DNA of 54,637 nt from NCBI GenBank assembly GCA_004293265.1, contig RDXZ01000012.1, positions 1 to 54,637 of the forward strand, written 5' to 3'. The position numbers were made by a program, and so were the translations under genes. The notes under the pieces were generated by a model. The model saw nothing but the letters and a program-made list of their open reading frames with translations, made no database searches and was not told the DNA's origin. This document shows positions 43,066-50,704 of this stretch, one piece after another. The stretch comes from Bacteroidota bacterium. GTDB lineage: Bacteria; Bacteroidota; Bacteroidia; Cytophagales; Microscillaceae. How positions within the stretch are numbered: the stretch's first letter is position 1; every line of letters starts with the position of its first letter.

Positions 43066-43485
43066 TTATTTTTTTTCGACTTCTCCTTGTAAAGTTAGTT
43101 TTTCTTCTTTGTTAGTAGCATTTGAAATCACTAAAATTACTTTATTTTGTTGTCCTATAATATCTTCTTTTTCATTTGAATCAAAAGTTACAGAAATTTC
43201 GCCTGTTTTTCCAACTTCTATTATTTTTTTACTCCATTCCGTAATGGTACAACCACAAGAAGTTTGAACTTGTAATATATTGATGGATTTTGTGCCTGTA
43301 TTTTTGTAATAAAAAGAGGTAGTTACTTTTTCACCCTTTCTGATTTTTCCAAAGTTATAAGTTTTGTCCACAAAAGCAAGTTTTCCATTGATTACATCGG
43401 ATTCCATAGGCAAACTTTCCGCTTTATTTTGTGAAAACAATGGTAGAGAACAAAATAGTAAGAAATTAAATATTAAAAATTTCAT
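43066..43485 (-). CDS. DUF1573 secreted protein
   Basis: 139 residues with a signal peptide (ends LFSQN) and one DUF1573 Ig-like domain: YNFGKIRKGEKVTTSFYYKN, then the conserved QTSCGCT. Periplasmic or outer-surface location expected; function unknown. First gene of the operon, with TATATTTG on the minus strand at 43527-43534. Confidence 0.88.
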   Translation of the reverse strand: MKFLIFNFLLFCSLPLFSQNKAESLPMESDVINGKLAFVDKTYNFGKIRKGEKVTTSFYYKNTGTKSINILQVQTSCGCTITEWSKKIIEVGKTGEISVTFDSNEKEDIIGQQNKVILVISNATNKEEKLTLQGEVEKK

Positions 43486-43670
43486 TGTATAAAATATTTT
43501 TTTGTACGTTATTTGTGATTTTTGTGCAAATATAATGCAATTTTCTATTAAAAAAAAATAAAAGAAAAATTGTGTATAAGAAACAATAAAAAAGTGTTTA
43601 GTTGGATTTTATATTTTTGAAAAATAATTTAAAAAATAACTTTTTATTTGTTATCTCAATTCCAATGACT

Positions 43671-43765
43671 GAACTTCGTGCAAGTGGACGCTTGTACGAG
43701 ATATTAACGGGTGCAAGTTGTCCACATTTGCGCGAAATTCTTTTTAACTCATCTAAATAGTTACA
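43671..43765 (+). repeat. Double-palindrome intergenic element, copy II (diverged)
   Basis: GAACTTCGTGCAAGTGGACG, CTTGTACGAGATATTAAC, then GGTGCAAGTTGTCCACATTT and the tail CTAAATAGTTACA. Palindromes are weaker than in copy III. Confidence 0.8.
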
Positions 43766-43800
43766 TTAAATTTATGTTTTTTATAAAAAAATATTTACTT

Positions 43801-43834
43801 TTGCACAAAAAATAAAAAATATTTACTACTTTTG
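43801..43834 (+). promoter_or_regulatory. parE promoter
   Basis: TTG (43801-43803), 23 bp, TACTTTTG (43827-43834), 38 bp before the ATG. A second identical -7 octamer at 43796-43803 suggests two start sites. Confidence 0.5.
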
Positions 43835-43872
43835 TAAATAAATGGTAAAAATATAAAAATAAATATTTTAAA

Positions 43873-45723
43873 ATGGAAACAACTTACACCGAAGACAACA
43901 TCAGAACGTTGGATTGGAAAGAACATATCAGAAAAAGACCTGGTATGTATATCGGAAAATTAGGCAACGGAACTGACCATGATGACGGCATTTATATCTT
44001 GTCAAAAGAAATTATGGACAACGCCATTGATGAGTATTTGATGGGAAATGGTAAAAAAATTGATGTAAAATTAGATAAAAAAAGAATTACTATCAGAGAT
44101 TATGGCAGAGGCGTACCACTCGGAAAAGTAGTCGATTGTTTTTCAAAAATCAATACAGGTGGAAAATATGACTCCGAAGCATTCCAAAAATCTGTAGGGC
44201 TGAATGGGGTAGGAGCAAAGGCTACCAATGCCTTGTCTAAATACCTAAAAGTGCAATCTTTTAGAAATGGAGAAACTAAAATGGCTGAATTTCAATTTGG
44301 TGAACTAACAAATGAAACTGAAATTATGCCTACCAAAGAAAGTAATGGCACGTTGGTTATCTTTGAACCTGATGAAACTATTTTTGAAGGCTATAATTTT
44401 AACCCCGAATTTTTAGAGGCTTTGATGTGGAATTATGCTTACTTAAATGCAGGTTTGAAGTTATACTTTAATGGAAAAGAATTTTTTTCTAAAAATGGAT
44501 TGTTAGATTTATTGAAAAATAAAACCAATGAAGATGACCTTTGTTATCCAATTGTGCATTTTAAAGGCGAAGATTTTGAAATTGCAATTACTCACGGAAA
44601 ACAATATGGCGAAGAATATTATAGTTTTGTGAACGGACAACACACCACGCAAGGTGGAACGCACCTGCTTGCTTTCAGAGAAGCAGTGGTCAAAACCGTC
44701 AGAGATTTTTATAAAAAAGATTATGAAGCCTCTGATGTGCGTGCTTCTATGATAGCCGCCGTAAGTATTCGTATTCAAGAGCCAGTTTTTGAGTCCCAAA
44801 CTAAAACAAAATTAGGCTCGCAATACACTACGCCTAATGGAAGCGTTACTATTCGTTCTGTGATAATGGATTTTATGAAAGAACATTTTGATAAATTTTT
44901 GCACATGAATCCAAGTGTCAAAGAGGCATTGCAAAAGAAAATCTTACAATCTGAAAGGGAAAGAAAAGAAATCTCAGGAATCCGTAAATTAGCCAACGAA
45001 AAAGCAAAAAAAGCAAATCTTCATAATAAAAAATTAAGAGATTGCCAAACACATTTTACTGATTTGAGAAAAGAAAAAAGATATGATACCACGATTTTTA
45101 TTACCGAAGGAGATTCTGCAAGTGGCTCAATAACCAAAGCAAGACAAGTCGAAACGCAAGCCGTTTTTAGTTTGCGCGGAAAACCACTCAATTGTTATGG
45201 AATGACTAAAAAAATTGTCTATCAAAATGAAGAATTTAATCTTTTACAGCACGCTTTAGATATTGAAAACGGAGTCGAAAATGTACGTTATAATAAAGTA
45301 GTCATTGCTACTGATGCTGATGTTGATGGAGCGCACATTCGTTTGCTTTTACTTACTTTTTTCTTACAATTTTTTCCTGATTTGGTTAAACAAGGACATT
45401 TATATATTTTGGAAACACCTTTGTTTCGTGTGCGTAACAAAAAAGATACAATTTATTGTTATGATGAAAAAGAAAAACAAAAGGCAATTACTAAATTAGG
45501 ACCTGATACTGAAATTACTCGTTTTAAAGGATTAGGTGAAATTTCTCCTGATGAATTTTCTAAATTTATTGGAAAAGATATTCGTTTGGAGCCTGTTTCA
45601 ATGAAAAAAGAAACACAAATTTCAAAAATTTTAGATTATTATATGGGTAAAAATACGCCTGATAGACAAACTTTTATTGTGGATAATCTAAGGCACGAGG
45701 AAGTCGATAGAGCAGAAATTTAG
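43873..45723 (+). CDS. parE: DNA topoisomerase IV subunit B
   Basis: 616 residues. GHKL ATPase N-terminus ([43 protein letters not shown]), transducer region and TOPRIM ([26 protein letters not shown]). The length and start resemble the Bacteroidota ParE type, not the longer GyrB. A parC gene is not adjacent, which is unusual. GyrB is the alternative reading. Confidence 0.85.
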   Translation: METTYTEDNIRTLDWKEHIRKRPGMYIGKLGNGTDHDDGIYILSKEIMDNAIDEYLMGNGKKIDVKLDKKRITIRDYGRGVPLGKVVDCFSKINTGGKYDSEAFQKSVGLNGVGAKATNALSKYLKVQSFRNGETKMAEFQFGELTNETEIMPTKESNGTLVIFEPDETIFEGYNFNPEFLEALMWNYAYLNAGLKLYFNGKEFFSKNGLLDLLKNKTNEDDLCYPIVHFKGEDFEIAITHGKQYGEEYYSFVNGQHTTQGGTHLLAFREAVVKTVRDFYKKDYEASDVRASMIAAVSIRIQEPVFESQTKTKLGSQYTTPNGSVTIRSVIMDFMKEHFDKFLHMNPSVKEALQKKILQSERERKEISGIRKLANEKAKKANLHNKKLRDCQTHFTDLRKEKRYDTTIFITEGDSASGSITKARQVETQAVFSLRGKPLNCYGMTKKIVYQNEEFNLLQHALDIENGVENVRYNKVVIATDADVDGAHIRLLLLTFFLQFFPDLVKQGHLYILETPLFRVRNKKDTIYCYDEKEKQKAITKLGPDTEITRFKGLGEISPDEFSKFIGKDIRLEPVSMKKETQISKILDYYMGKNTPDRQTFIVDNLRHEEVDRAEI

Positions 45724-45761
45724 TAATATACATATTTTGAAAATTGATTTATAAAATTTAG

Positions 45762-45905
45762 TAGAACACGTGAGTTCGAGATAACAATAGTTCAAAAAAG
45801 TGTGTAATTTTTCAAAAAACGAGGTCTGTACCGAAGTTTACGGAGGTCTGACCTCGTTTTTTGAAAAATATTTATAAATAAAAATTATCTTCAATTCACG
45901 TTCTA
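45762..45905 (+). repeat. TGTACC-loop hairpin element, copy C, with terminal inverted repeats
   Basis: A 19-bp perfect stem TTTTTCAAAAAACGAGGTC (45808-45826)/GACCTCGTTTTTTGAAAAA (45850-45868) encloses the 23-nt loop TGTACC...AGGTCT. Imperfect terminal repeats flank it: TAGAACACGTGAGTTCGAG (from 45762) and the inverse of TTATCTTCAATTCACGTTC (45885-45903). The structure is MITE-like and lies after parE, where the hairpin can terminate transcription. Confidence 0.8.
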
Positions 45906-45947
45906 TTACTTATATTTTTTACAAACACAAAAATATTTTCTTAAAAA

Positions 45948-45979
45948 TTTGCAACATTGTTGCAAAAATACTAACTTTG
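45948..45979 (+). promoter_or_regulatory. Promoter of the TonB-dependent receptor with overlapping 19-bp dyad
   Basis: TTG (45949-45951), 20 bp, TAACTTTG (45972-45979). The perfect dyad TTTGCAAC-ATT-GTTGCAAA (45948-45966) covers the -33 element, where a repressor would block transcription. The shape fits a Fur/Zur-family operator (inference). Confidence 0.65.
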
Positions 45980-46008
45980 CAATATTATTGGTTTAAATTT
46001 TTTTGATT

Positions 46009-48147
46009 GTGAAAAAGTTTCTTTATTTTTTTATCTTATTTTTTTGTCTAATACACATATTATTTGCCCAAAATAATACAATCGAACAAGATAGCACACA
46101 ACAATTAAAAGAAATTGTTATAAAAGCAGAAAAAGAAAACCGAAAACAATATAACACACAATCCACAGAAATAATCGCAGGCGATGCGATTAACAACCAA
46201 AAAGGAAAAACTTTAGGCGATTTATTGCGAAATATCAATGGGGTAACTGCATTACAAACAGGCTCTACGATTGTAAAACCAATGATTCAGGGTAATTCAG
46301 GAAATAGAATTTTGATTTTAAATAATGGAATTAGACAAGAAGGACAACAATGGGGGTCTGAACACGCACCCGAAATTGACCCTTTTATTGCCAATCAAGT
46401 TACGGTCATCAAAGGGGCAGAATCAGTGCGATATGGTGCAGAGGCAATTGGTGGAGTGATTTTGGTTGAACCCGCTGATTTATTTGAGAAAAAACAAACA
46501 ATTTCTTGGCAAAATATAGGTTTTAGCAATGGTTTGGGCGGTGCAAGTTCGTTCACTATTGGGCATAGTAGTCAGAAATGGGCGTATCGCGTGCAAGGAA
46601 GTTTTAGAAAATTAGGTGATGCACACGCTCCTACTTATACGCTCTCGAACACAGGAGTAGAAGAAAAAAACTTTTCATTGGCATTAGGAAATCACTTTAA
46701 AAACATAAAACAAGAAGTTTTTTTTAGCCGTTTTGATACTGATTTAGCGATTTTGACTGCGGCACATATTGGTAATATGAACGATTTGGCAGATGCTATC
46801 GATAAACAAATACCTTCAATTATCAAAAATTTTACGTATCAAATCAATAATCCACGTCAAAAAGTGATACATCAATTGTTGAAATGGCAAGGTGAATGGC
46901 AAACAAATTTTTTTCAATTCAAATGGCAATTAGGACATCAAAAGAATGAAAGACAAGAATTTGATACGCGAAGAACTACTATGACAAACTCGATTCCTAC
47001 TTTAAATTTGGCCCTCACGACCACTACTTTGGACTTGATTTTAATGCCTATTCTCAAAAATAAAAATTTTTTGACGCAACTTGGTTTCAATGGTTTGGTT
47101 CAAAACAATCTAAACGTTGGTTTTACGGGTATTAGACCACTTTTGCCACAATTTTTTCATTCAGGAATTGGTTTTTTTGGTATGATTAGATACGTAAGAG
47201 AAAAATCTGAATGGGAATTTGGGGGACGTTTGGACAATAAAAATATAGAAGTAAAAAAATTTGATATACAAAATCGACTGATTACAAGTAATTTTAATTT
47301 TAAAAATTTTTCATTGACTTTTGGAAATATTTATCATTGGAACAAAAAAATAAGTTCACGTTTTACGGTGGCTTCTGCTTTTCGTCCTCCTTCGGTGGCT
47401 GAAATGTTTAGTGAGGGCGTGCATCATGGCAGTGGTGTGATAGAAGAAGGCAATCAAAATTTAAGCATAGAAAAATCTTGGAAAACAACTTTTAATTTTC
47501 AATATCAATCTAAAAAAGAAAAAACAAATCAGTTTAGTTTTCAGAGTGATTTGTATTATCAATATATTCAAAATTATATTTTTTCTTCTCCACAAGAAAT
47601 CAGAGCGACCATTCGAGGTGTTTTTCCTGTGTTGCAATATCGCCAAACAAATGCATTGATTTTTGGAGCAGATATAACTTTAAACTATCAATTCAATTCG
47701 TTTTTGAGTACAAAAACTGATATTTCATTGATAAAAGGCAAAGATTTGAAAGAAAATGCACCACTGATATTTATTCCTACCAATAGATTTAAAAATGAAT
47801 GGAGTTATACATTAGAGAAAAAAAAGACAAAAACTACTTTTTCGTTGGCGGCACTTTATGTGATGAGGCAAAATTTTGCACCTCCTGTTTTTACTGCTAA
47901 TCAATCTTTGCAAGCACTTTTTGTGGGTGATATTACTATTCCCAAAACAACTTTTGATTTTGTTGCCCCTCCTGATGGATATTTGCTTTTTCAAGCAGAT
48001 ATTTATATGAAAATAAAAAAAATAAACGTGGGTTTGAGAGCCGAAAATTTATTTAATCAATCATACAGAGAATATTTGAACCGATTTAGATATTTTGCTG
48101 ACGACACAGGACGAAATATAAGTATTAGATTTGGATTTGATTTTTAA
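46009..48147 (+). CDS. TonB-dependent outer-membrane receptor
   Basis: 712 residues, starting at GTG 46009 (the ORF track uses a TTG two codons earlier). Signal peptide (HILFAQ), TonB-box-like LKEIVIKAE, plug domain with GDLLRNINGV, PMIQGNSGNRILIL, WGSEHAPEIDP and GAEAIGGVI, then the barrel ending in SIRFGFDF. No CarboxypepD-like N-terminal domain. The EHAPEIDP plug segment occurs in metal or haem receptors such as ZnuD; with the upstream dyad a metal substrate is plausible but unproven. Confidence 0.9.
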   Translation: MKKFLYFFILFFCLIHILFAQNNTIEQDSTQQLKEIVIKAEKENRKQYNTQSTEIIAGDAINNQKGKTLGDLLRNINGVTALQTGSTIVKPMIQGNSGNRILILNNGIRQEGQQWGSEHAPEIDPFIANQVTVIKGAESVRYGAEAIGGVILVEPADLFEKKQTISWQNIGFSNGLGGASSFTIGHSSQKWAYRVQGSFRKLGDAHAPTYTLSNTGVEEKNFSLALGNHFKNIKQEVFFSRFDTDLAILTAAHIGNMNDLADAIDKQIPSIIKNFTYQINNPRQKVIHQLLKWQGEWQTNFFQFKWQLGHQKNERQEFDTRRTTMTNSIPTLNLALTTTTLDLILMPILKNKNFLTQLGFNGLVQNNLNVGFTGIRPLLPQFFHSGIGFFGMIRYVREKSEWEFGGRLDNKNIEVKKFDIQNRLITSNFNFKNFSLTFGNIYHWNKKISSRFTVASAFRPPSVAEMFSEGVHHGSGVIEEGNQNLSIEKSWKTTFNFQYQSKKEKTNQFSFQSDLYYQYIQNYIFSSPQEIRATIRGVFPVLQYRQTNALIFGADITLNYQFNSFLSTKTDISLIKGKDLKENAPLIFIPTNRFKNEWSYTLEKKKTKTTFSLAALYVMRQNFAPPVFTANQSLQALFVGDITIPKTTFDFVAPPDGYLLFQADIYMKIKKINVGLRAENLFNQSYREYLNRFRYFADDTGRNISIRFGFDF

Positions 48148-48178
48148 AGCCAAAAAAATCATATTTGATGTAAACGAA

Positions 48179-48212
48179 AAATGCTTTTTCAACAGAAATT
48201 GAAAAAGCATTT
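48179..48212. terminator. Bidirectional terminator hairpin
   Basis: A perfect 14-bp stem AAATGCTTTTTCAA/TTGAAAAAGCATTT with a 6-nt loop between the converging receptor and lipase genes. Confidence 0.88.
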
Positions 48213-48232
48213 ATATTTATCAAAACCAAAAA

Positions 48233-49012
48233 TTATTTGTTCCAAGGATAAGAATAAAACATTTTGCCCACAGTGGTTGTTTTGAAAGGTCTCCACTCGT
48301 CTTCTGGTTGTGCTAATCTATCGGCAATGCAAACCAAAGTCATTGGGTCAAAGCCCAAACCTATATGACTTGCAAAAACTTCTACGTTTTCAGATGTATG
48401 GTCTTCTATTTCGTTTAGACACGCCTGCCAAGCCACTATGCCATCTAATCTTGTATAAATAGAAGTATTTGATACTTTTAAAGCACCTGCTGAACGCTCT
48501 AAAATTACATTTTCTATATCTTCATTTTTTTTACCTGTAATTACTTCTGTTAAAAATTGAAGATTATTTTTTCCTACTACTCCTCTAAATGGTGAACCCA
48601 AAGTGATGACTTGCCTCACACATTCAGGGACTTCATTGGCTAAGGCACGTGCAAAAATTCCACCTGCACTCCAACCAATTAAACTTATTTTTTGTCCGCT
48701 TTCCTCTGCGTATCTTTTAATCATATTGAGCATTTTTTCCTCAATTTCTTCATAATTAGCATAATTACGACCTAATTCCCAAGGTTTTGGAGTGTATCCA
48801 TTCGATTTTAAAAAATACCTCAAAGGAACTGTAACACTATCGTTTGTCAAAAAACCGGGGAGAACCATTACGATATGTCCATCACCCTTAGGCAAAAAAG
48901 GAGACAAAGGCAAAGAAGCAAAATAAGTACCGAAATTGATAGCACCGCGTACTAACTCTGTTACTAATAACAAAGGAGAAGGGGCTTTTATATTTTGAAG
49001 GGGTGCTTGCAT
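48233..49012 (-). CDS. Alpha/beta hydrolase, lipase or PGAP1-like
   Basis: 259 residues from ATG 49012; the ORF track start at 49045 is a TTG inside the leader. VMVLPGFLTND (oxyanion, about 48-58), nucleophile GWSAGG with Ser115, and a late HIGLGFDP carrying the likely catalytic His are present. No signal peptide. The substrate is unknown; resembles cytoplasmic esterases with a PGAP1-like core. Confidence 0.75.
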   Translation of the reverse strand: MQAPLQNIKAPSPLLLVTELVRGAINFGTYFASLPLSPFLPKGDGHIVMVLPGFLTNDSVTVPLRYFLKSNGYTPKPWELGRNYANYEEIEEKMLNMIKRYAEESGQKISLIGWSAGGIFARALANEVPECVRQVITLGSPFRGVVGKNNLQFLTEVITGKKNEDIENVILERSAGALKVSNTSIYTRLDGIVAWQACLNEIEDHTSENVEVFASHIGLGFDPMTLVCIADRLAQPEDEWRPFKTTTVGKMFYSYPWNK

Positions 49013-49042
49013 ATTTTTTTGTTTGTTATATATATAATAACG

Positions 49043-49073
49043 CAAAATTAAGTAAGTTGTTTTAAAAAAACAA
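49043..49073 (-). promoter_or_regulatory. Promoter of the lipase-like gene
   Basis: On the minus strand TTG (49071-49073), 20 bp, TAATTTTG (49043-49050), 30 bp before the ATG at 49012. It also argues for that start, since the upstream TTG start would lie within the promoter. Confidence 0.65.
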
Positions 49074-49163
49074 TAAATTGTAATATTTTTTGATTTATTT
49101 TAACTTTTCTAAGATTTTGTAGGTGTTTCTTACATCAAATTATGAATTTTATTTTCTTATTTT

Positions 49164-49228
49164 GGTGCAAGCGTAGACGCTTGCACCAGTTAATATCTCG
49201 TGCAAGCGTCCACGCTTGCACGAAGTTC
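49164..49228 (-). repeat. Double-palindrome intergenic element, copy III (best preserved)
   Basis: GGTGCAAGCGTAGACGCTTG then CACC (49164-49187) is a near-perfect 11-bp hairpin. AGTTAATATCT follows, then CGTGCAAGCGTCCACGCTTG and CACG (49199-49222), a second hairpin, and AAGTTC. Inverted relative to copies I, II and IV; the CTAAATAGTTACA tail is absent. Confidence 0.9.
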
Positions 49229-49243
49229 AAGATTGGTTTTATT

Positions 49244-50455
49244 TCAAAAAATATTTCTACTTACCAAAAAACCAGCCAACAAAGCCGTCAAAAAAGCCAA
49301 AAAAAATGTAAAAAAATAATATTGAACAGATAAAAAAGGATATATTTTGGAATGATAGCCCCAAACTGACATCGCTTCATTCCACAAACTTACATCTAAG
49401 CCATACGTTTGAAAATAAAAAATAGTTCCATAACAAATCAAAAAAGATAAAGGCAAAGCCACAATCAACAACAAAATAGTTTCAAAAATAATCATTAGTT
49501 GTACTTTTTTTTGTGCAATTCCTAAGACATATAACCGATATAGTTCTTCTTTTCGACTCCAAACAGACATTGCCATTAGATTGAACAAAGCAATTCCTAA
49601 CGCAAAAAATATTAAACCTAAAAAAATAAAGAAAAAAACATCTAAAATTAAGTACCAATAAGCCAAATCAGGTGCGTTTTCTATCCAAGTACTTATTTGT
49701 AAATCTATTTTTTGTGTTACAAACAATGATTTGATTTGTTTTTTGATATGATTTGCTTGTTCTTTTTTTTTAATTTTGATAAGAATTTGATGAGAAAAAT
49801 CTTGTTTTTTTTCTAAAAAAATATATTGTTCTAAAAAATCAAAAGGTAAAAAAATATGTGTTTTAGAAAATTGTTCTTGTCCAACTTCGTATATTCCAAC
49901 GATTTTTACTTTTAATATACTATTTTTTTGGGCAATATTTGTAGTTTGTATTTGTAAAGTATCATTTATTTTTTTTTGTAATTTTTGTGCCAATGCTTTT
50001 CCAATCACAATTTGTGGTTTATCTTTTTCAGATAAATAAACACCTTTTCGAATATATGTTGATAATTGTAATACTTTTTTTTCGTTCAAAATATCTACTC
50101 CATATATATCAACGGCTAAGTTTTGAGTGCCATTCAAAATCAAACCTCTGATATTAATTCTTTTGGTAATCGCTTGAATATCAATCTCTTTTTTTATTTT
50201 TTTGATAATATTTTCTGTTTGATTGATATAAAAAATACTTTGTTTGTCGTTTTGATAGTCTAAATGATTTATTTTGAGATGTGCTAAACTTGTGTCCATT
50301 TTTTCGATTTGTCGTTGTATTACCAAACCATTGATAATGCTTACGCCCAGCAATCCCAAAGATACACCAAATATGACCGAAAATAACAAAATAAACGTAT
50401 TTTTGGGATAATAAAATAAATTTCGAAACGCTAATTTTAATAAAATAATATTCAC
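49244..50455 (-). CDS. ABC transporter permease of the FtsX/LolC-MacB type
   Basis: 403 residues: one N-terminal helix (about 17-43), a periplasmic domain (about 44-270) and three C-terminal helices (about 272-305, 320-345, 372-400), the FtsX topology. The substrate could be lipoprotein or peptide. No ATP-binding partner is adjacent. The stop lies close to repeat copy III. Confidence 0.8.
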   Translation of the reverse strand: MNIILLKLAFRNLFYYPKNTFILLFSVIFGVSLGLLGVSIINGLVIQRQIEKMDTSLAHLKINHLDYQNDKQSIFYINQTENIIKKIKKEIDIQAITKRINIRGLILNGTQNLAVDIYGVDILNEKKVLQLSTYIRKGVYLSEKDKPQIVIGKALAQKLQKKINDTLQIQTTNIAQKNSILKVKIVGIYEVGQEQFSKTHIFLPFDFLEQYIFLEKKQDFSHQILIKIKKKEQANHIKKQIKSLFVTQKIDLQISTWIENAPDLAYWYLILDVFFFIFLGLIFFALGIALFNLMAMSVWSRKEELYRLYVLGIAQKKVQLMIIFETILLLIVALPLSFLICYGTIFYFQTYGLDVSLWNEAMSVWGYHSKIYPFLSVQYYFFTFFLAFLTALLAGFLVSRNIF

Positions 50456-50638
50456 AATTTGATACTTATCATATTGAATGTATAAAATGGACTGAAAACG
50501 AACACAAAGGTATAAATTTTAGTAAAGAAAAGCAATATTTAGCTTAAAAAAATTGTTATATGGACATCAATAAAATTTTCAAAAAAACAAAAAAATTATC
50601 ATTATCATAAAAAATTTACCTAAAAACTATCATTTTTT

Positions 50639-50668
50639 TTGATATTTTATAATTTTTTACTATATTTG
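50639..50668 (+). promoter_or_regulatory. ftsK promoter
   Basis: TTG (50639-50641), 19 bp, TATATTTG (50661-50668), 36 bp before the ATG. Confidence 0.65.
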
Positions 50669-50704
50669 CGTTTCAAAATTTATATTATCTACCCAAAAAA
50701 ATAG

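Larger units (their letters stand above)
43486..43872. other. Divergent promoter region with a repeat element
   Basis: 387 bp between DUF1573 (leftward) and parE (rightward). It holds the DUF1573 -7 box (43527-43534), double-palindrome copy II (43671-43765) and two tandem parE -7 boxes TACTTTTG (43796-43803 and 43827-43834). GTTATCT lies shortly before the repeat, as at copy IV. Confidence 0.75.

Noticed and set aside
43873-45723. Reading the topoisomerase gene as gyrB
   Set aside because: Length (616 aa) and start resemble the Bacteroidota ParE type; GyrB remains possible but less likely.
49142-49333. 63-aa ORF in the lipase-FtsX gap
   Set aside because: It is the translation of double-palindrome copy III plus the FtsX 3' end.
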